Assembly (NCBI RefSeq): GCF_901709675.1
Contig: NC_051095.1
Location: 1,795,001 to 1,859,000 of the forward strand
DNA length: 64,000 bases
Direction of reading: 5' to 3'
Source of the DNA: Syngnathus acus
Lineage: Eukaryota > Chordata > Actinopteri > Syngnathiformes > Syngnathidae
Part shown: piece after piece, positions 58,969 through 64,000 of the stretch
How positions within the stretch are numbered: the first letter of the stretch is position 1
Layout: each line of letters starts with the position of its first letter
Notes under the pieces: generated by a model
Database searches by the model: none
What the model saw: the letters and a program-made list of their open reading frames with translations, nothing else
What the model was told of the DNA's origin: nothing
Position numbers and translations under genes: made by a program

Positions 58969-59633
58969 CACACCAGCTTTCCTCAAACACAACCCGGGAT
59001 GAGGTTTGGAATGAAAACACGTTCACGACTGTGCTGACGTTACAAAAAGAAGCAAACGCAAAAGTGGCTATATCGGAACTCACCAAGCTTGCTGAACAAT
59101 TCCGAGACGTCTGCGTTTTAATCCATCTTCATCCTGCTCTCATTGGCTCAAAGCAAACTTGGTGATCACCTCAAGGCTCCATCTGCTTCTGGAGGGGGGG
59201 GGGGGGGGGTAATCCTGCCTGTGCACTAATCAGATTACATGGCGTGCTCCCGGATCAGTTTGGCGTCAGCGAGACGAAATATTTTAGAGTGGCGCGCTGT
59301 TCTGGGGTCTGTGTTCATGGTGACACTTTTTGCAAATGGGTTTGATTGGACGGGACCACAAAAGACGGACGGGCATTCCAATTTTAATATAAACTGGCAA
59401 TAAACACCAAAGTCAATGACAATAAATTAAATTAAGATGAAATAAAAAGTCAACGCTATGGGAGTAATCATGACTTCAAATGAATTATTACATAATTCCA
59501 CAACGTCACTCTTGTTTTTTTGTTTTTTTTTGTGCAGTTAGGGAGCATAAGGATGGGAAAAGAATGGCAGTAGCGGTGTCAAAATAAATCAGGTAAACGA
59601 TAATCAAATTCATCGACAGCTACTTTGAATAAT

Positions 59634-60048
59634 ACCGTACTTTTCGGACTATAAGGCGCACCTAAAAACCTAAAATTTTCTCAAAAGCCGGCAGTGCGCC
59701 TTATAGTCCGGTGCGCCTTATATATGGACCAAATTCCTAAATTGAAACTGGCCCGAAGCATTGTGTCATGAATTCAATCATAAGTGGCCTGCTGAAGACT
59801 ATGAATCATGAATCAAAAAGACTATGGATCATTATTTTGTGATTCTAAAGTAATTTGTTGCATCTGAAGTTGAAATAAAAAAGATAAAATGGAAAATGAT
59901 TTGATTTGGTTTAAAAATCTGACATGATGCATTAATGGTGCGCCTTATAGTCCGGTGCGCCTTATATAAGGACAAAGTTTTAAAATGGGCCATTCATTGA
60001 AGGTGCGCCTTATAGTCCGGTGCGCCTTATAGTCCGGAAAATACGGTA
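59634..60048. mobile_element. TA-flanked miniature element, same ends as 27,835-29,707
   Basis: The ends CCGTACTTTTCGGACTATAA and TTATAGTCCGGAAAATACGG are inverted repeats flanked by TA. The subterminal motif GTGCGCCTTATA recurs five times near both ends. It shares terminal sequence with the large palindromic element at 27.8 kb but not its interior. Confidence 0.8.
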
Positions 60049-60082
60049 ACTCTGATAAACTGATTTCAGCCTCACAACAGTA

Positions 60083-60088
60083 TTTATT
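60083..60088 (-). terminator. possible polyadenylation signal of the RING-PRY/SPRY gene
   Basis: AATAAA on the minus strand, 90 bp beyond the stop codon. Confidence 0.5.
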
Positions 60089-60177
60089 TTCTAATTCCTC
60101 CACGAAAGAGTTTGTGTATCATCAACATAAAATTTTGTTTTTAGATATTATAGATGAATAAATAAAGTGTGTTGACA

Positions 60178-61863
60178 TTATATGGTGACGTTGTCTAAAC
60201 TGGCGCTTCCTTCAACAGGCCGGATGACGAGCGGCGAGCCGTTCCTTCCGTTGTCACTCACATCTGGGTTGAAAAGCGGAAACACGGCCTCTGCGAAGCT
60301 AATGTGCGTAAAGGAATAGATGTGCGACTTGGCCTCGGCGTCGTGGAAGGACACCGTCCCGTCGGTCACGTCCAAAAACACCCCGACGACCTTTGGCCTC
60401 TGGGGCAGATACAAAAGGTGTGCTTGTGCCGCGCAGGCCCGATACTCGGTGGCCCGTCTCAAACACACAGCCCAGAATCCGTCTTGCGGGCTGAGTGTCA
60501 CCAAGCCCTTCCGCTTGACGGACGCCCGGGCCACGCCCAGATCCCACGACGTCTTGTCCCCCACCTCCACCTCCCAATAGTGCCTCCCGGTGGTGAAACC
60601 CTGCGTGAACAGACAGATTGCCTCCTGGACTTCTTGCGTCCCGCTTTTTGCGTTCCGTCTCGAGTTACCTCGGTGGCCAGCACGCACGGAGCAGTGTCAA
60701 AGCGTTCAGGCAGGTCCGGCAGGTCCCGCTCAACGTCTCCATCCTGAACCCGTCTCCCGTCTTCGGACAGAACCAGCCACGGGTTGGCTGTCCTGGGGTC
60801 CAGATAAACATCAACTACAAAGCAGCACCTTAACTGTCATTAACATCCCTCGGAGATAAGTTGGGTCATGACATCTGCTCACCTGCATACTGCAACATCA
60901 TGTCATGCTCTGGATGAAAAACAAATATAGTTGAAGGACGAAAGACGAGTTCCCCTGAAAAACGTGAACATTTCCTGACCTTGAATGGAAAGTGTTTTTA
61001 AAAAATAGCACAGTTGTTGATCAACGTGGTCCAAAGCTCTCCTCACAATCCCCGCACACGTGTCTGAGTGGACCACGTCGTCATGACGAGACTTAGAAGA
61101 CAACGTTGAAGATCCCTGGGACACACACAAATTGAGGCATAGAAAAAAAAAATTAAAGAGCAAACCAATTCCGACCGGGATCGCCGCCGACCTGCAGAAG
61201 GAGGTGGTCGTCGGTGTGCGGGAGCTGCCTCATCTCGCTCCTTCTCCTCTCCAGCTCGCTGATCTCCAGCTCCAGCTGTGCCATGAGCCTCTGGGCCGAG
61301 CGCTCCATTGCAACCTGCCGCCTCTCAATGGTCTCCAGCAGCTCAGACCAGCTTCTCTCCAGGGCCCGGGTCAGAGAAGAAAAGATCTCTGCACTCCGCT
61401 CTAGTTCCAACTTGGCCTTTTCCTGGAGACATAAATGAAAGTTGAAGTTGTCCACTATTCAAAAATCAAACCAGGAGAACTTCAGATAGTTAAGCCATGC
61501 CAATGCTAATGTTTACACGTAATAGAAACTCACTTTGGTGAGCTCCACGCAGTTTTTGATCTCCTCCACCTTCTGACGTCTGTCTCGGATCATCTCCTGG
61601 ACCCCTGAGTCCACCGGCTTCCTTCTGGCTCGGACGCGCTCGGACATTTCCCTGGCGAAAGAGTTCTCGCATAGCTCCGGCCGGGTAGCGAAAAGCGTGT
61701 CACATTTGGGACAGCTGGAGGCGGCGCCGTGCTCCCAGCGGGATGTGATGCAGTTGAAGCAGAAGCTGTGACCGCAGGGAATGGATACGGGCTCGGAGAA
61801 AACATCCTGACAGATGCCGCACTGGAGCAGCGCCTCTGACAAGATAGTGCTGGGAGAGGCCAT
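60178..61863 (-). CDS. RING-coiled coil-PRY/SPRY protein (TRIM-like, no B-box)
   Basis: Six exons (61863-61534, 61422-61192, 61115-60980, 60909-60883, 60814-60669, 60600-60178) give 430 residues. The RING is complete (C15, C18, C30, H32, C35, C38, C51, C54; [11 protein letters not shown]), so ubiquitin-ligase activity is likely. The usual B-box Cys/His pattern is absent: the RING passes straight into a basic linker and a coiled coil (about 95-190). PRY/SPRY covers about 242-430 with [19 protein letters not shown], the [14 protein letters not shown] core, GFWAVCL and [18 protein letters not shown]. The layout recalls fish TRIM expansions and RNF135, but the SPRY sequence is TRIM-like, so no symbol is given. 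The small 76-bp intron before GFTTG was placed by GT-AG signals and frame. Confidence 0.85.
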
Positions 61864-62757
61864 GACCTTGACAAATGTCAACATACAACAGCAAATCAAA
61901 TCCGTGCACCTGAAAAATAACACTCACAATAAAAATAAATAAATAAATAAATAAAATGCACCAATAATAACAACTATTGTTATTAATAATAATAAAATGC
62001 ACAAAAAGATACAGGGACAAAAAAAAAAAAAGATGTGCTCACATTTATGAGGGGTGCTCGGGTGTCACGTGAGAACGAGAAACGCAATCTAGTTACCGAA
62101 AGCTCAACCTATATGCATTCACCGAGTTACAAAACGCAACTTCCTTGTCACTGACTAACATTCAAAGTTGTTCAAAGTCCAGCATGCTGGCACGGATGAC
62201 ATTTGTTGCGAACGTTTGCTCTGCTGTGCCTGCTTGTGTTGGTATTGTCAGGCGCGTATTTTGACTCGCCTCTAGCTTGGACATTTGGAAATAAACTTTT
62301 GGATTGGTCCTACCTTGACGTTTAAAAGGAAATTGTCCCCGTTGGGCAATCCAAGCAAATATTTGCAGCACCTTGGAAAGTCGTGCACTTCTCCACTTTA
62401 CAGTCAAGCCACGCCCCCCGAAGGCCAGACTTTGTCGACTCAAGGGGAGGAGTAAAGTAATGACGTCAGAATTCCTTTTCGTTGACAATTTCTATTATAA
62501 CGGGTGGTCATTTTACAGTGTGTGCGTTGAGATGCAAAAAGAATCACGCGTGGAAACGCGCAGCAAGCAAGGCGACTACGGGCATAGGAATGAACGAGCT
62601 TTTGTTGAGCACCTGAACGCGTCACCGAGATTCAGTGGCGAGCGCGACGACAGTGAGGAAAGGAGCATGAAGGAGGAGGAAGAAGAAGAAGCGTGAAGCG
62701 TTAATTCGGCGCAAAGACGGCTTCCCTGCTGGCCTCGGACGCGGGAAGGGAGGCAGG
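61864..62757. promoter_or_regulatory. divergent promoter region, TRIM-like gene / oga
   Basis: About 890 bp between two start codons facing away from each other. An acceptor-like site (TTTTTCAG near 61,911 on the minus strand) suggests an untranslated exon for the TRIM-like gene. An AAAT run lies at 61,936-61,955. The open frame ending at 62,696 (with EEEEEEA) is probably oga leader sequence rather than a protein. Confidence 0.5.
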
Positions 62758-62797
62758 ATGGAGGAGAAGCAGCGCTTTCTTTGCGGCGTGGTGGAAG
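62758..62797 (+). CDS. oga: O-GlcNAcase (OGA), first coding exon, gene continues outside
   Basis: ATG encodes MEEKQRFLCGVVE and ends in a phase-1 donor (GAAG|GTGAGC). RFLCGVVEG, completed by the next exon, is the invariant opening of the GH84 catalytic domain of OGA, which goes on FYGRPW. The enzyme removes O-GlcNAc from nuclear and cytoplasmic proteins. The next exon is not found in the remaining 1.2 kb, which fits a long first intron. The leader before the domain is only five residues, against several dozen in human OGA, so a paralogue or an alternative start exon is possible. Only 13 residues support the call. Confidence 0.65.
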
Positions 62798-64000
62798 GTG
62801 AGCGCCATGGTCTTCAGCATCCCTCACATCATATGCTTGACTTCTCTCTTCCCCTTCTCCATCCGTTTGACCTACATTTTGTGCGTCGCTCCCTTGACTC
62901 CGCATGCAGCCCTGCACCAAGACATGGCATGATCGTCCCACCTGACCTGTAATAGTATGTGGAAGGTCTCAGACATGAAAAGGCGCTGGTAGCCATGGAT
63001 AAAATACAAAGAGGGATAGTGATGATGCAAATGCATTGAAGTGCGAGTAACGAAGATGTTGTACATTCCAAGACAATTAGTGTTGGCCATTTAGTTACGC
63101 GCGCAAAAAAAAAAAAAAAGGTCTCAGTAGGATGGAGGTGCACAAATGCATCACAAACTGATCACTAGGTTTCTGCACGTAGCGAATAGTAGCAATACTC
63201 TCCTTTGTGGCGTGTCTCGTACTGTCAGTAATTAGGTCTGCACATGCATGCACATTACACACAGCTCACAGATTCCCCCCTCCCCTCCATGGAACTTCCG
63301 GAGGAAAGGTAATATAGGCAGCGCAGTATTGTGTGGTCAACACTGCGCGTTCACACTCCTACTGTACGTATTCCGACATCACAAAGGGAGGAGAGAAACA
63401 CTGGAGATGCTCCCGTTTCTAAAAATAGCAGACGTGATGAAGAGCGTAGCCAGAGATGAATAATGGCTTTGGTAAACATGGGACGAGAGGATGGATGAGA
63501 ACCTTGAAACATTTACAGGGGTGTCAAACTCATTTTTTACGCGGGCCGCATTGTAGTCATAGCTTCTTTCGGAGGCCCATTATAACTGTCAACCCAAATA
63601 AATGTATGAGCACCTCATATTATATACAGTAAAAGCTACAAAACAAACAACTCTTTTTTCCAATCAGACGAGTAAAAACTGGTCGAATATTTAAAAAAAA
63701 AAAAAAAGATCATAAAAGTGAAGACAATTTGCAATTCTAGCAATGACACGAATTTGATGCACTATTTGTCTTCGCGGGCCGTATCTGGCCCCCGGGCCTT
63801 GAGTTTGACACCTGTGATTTAGATGGAATTTAGATGGTGTGAAATGATGACGTTTCATTAACTGCAAAAATGAGACTTGAGATACTGTCAAGGGATCAAA
63901 ACAAACAGAAATGACAACTTGATGTACGTATGTATACTTGCAGGCATAATGGGTATTGTATGAGGCCAATTACTACCCATGTTTTGAGGTATCGGGTACT
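62798..64000 (+). other. oga: probable oga intron 1, with a miniature element
   Basis: No coding exon is seen. Contains the hAT-like element at 63,516-63,816. Confidence 0.5.
63516..63816. mobile_element. hAT-like miniature element
   Basis: The ends CAGGGGTGTCAAACTCA and TGAGTTTGACACCTGTG are inverted repeats, with GCGGGCCGCATT and CGCGGGCCGTAT just inside. A common fish repeat type. A clean 8-bp duplication is not obvious. Confidence 0.75.

Larger units (their letters stand above)
58969..60177. other. intergenic, rpgrip1 5' side to the TRIM-like gene 3' side
   Basis: Contains the rpgrip1 promoter side, a poly-G tract near 59,192-59,208 and the miniature element 59,634-60,048. No gene exon recognised. 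Confidence 0.5.

Noticed and set aside
62373-62696. 107-residue open frame upstream of oga ending in a Glu run
   Set aside because: No homology seen, it ends 62 bp before the oga start, and is best read as leader sequence.

Overview
The window looks like compact teleost fish (probably percomorph) genomic DNA. Genes are multi-exon with many short GT-AG introns of about 70-120 bp, the vertebrate orthologues are unmistakable, and intergenic DNA is full of fish-type hAT-like and TA-flanked miniature elements, tRNA-derived repeats and microsatellites. I cannot name the species. Exon coordinates come from reading splice signals by eye. For every complete gene the exon lengths sum to a multiple of three with no internal stop, but single boundaries could be off by a few bases.

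Layout. 1-3,857: repeat-rich flank with a degenerate telomere-like array, two miniature transposons and a CA microsatellite. 3,858-22,503 (+): one giant lectin gene, about 72 coding exons and about 2,764 residues, with a signal peptide, five tandem ~3-kb units each encoding three C-type lectin domains (CTLDs), a SUEL/rhamnose-binding-type lectin domain, an F5/8C (discoidin) domain, an LCCL domain and a 16th CTLD. This is the most unusual object in the window. 22,504-30,192: gene-poor repeat island with a promoter-like minisatellite, an ACTC array, a 1.4-kb near-perfect palindrome inside a transposon, and two tRNA-Gln-derived repeats.

30,261-32,881 (+): cabp4-like EF-hand protein. 33,535-39,396 (-): tdrd7 (LOTUS/Tudor germ-granule protein). 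42,449-49,101 (+): dctn1 (p150Glued). 49,908-51,573 (-): pced1-family PC-esterase. 52,263-58,968 (-): rpgrip1 (photoreceptor connecting-cilium scaffold). 60,178-61,863 (-): RING-coiled coil-PRY/SPRY protein without a B-box. 62,758 onward (+): first coding exon of an O-GlcNAcase (oga) gene that runs out of the window.

The genes from 30 kb on are ordinary conserved vertebrate genes with unrelated jobs (synaptic Ca2+ sensing, germ granules, dynein transport, cilium, ubiquitin, O-GlcNAc removal); I see no shared pathway. The lectin gene is still being reshaped: units D and E are near-identical over 3 kb, with one short conversion-like tract.
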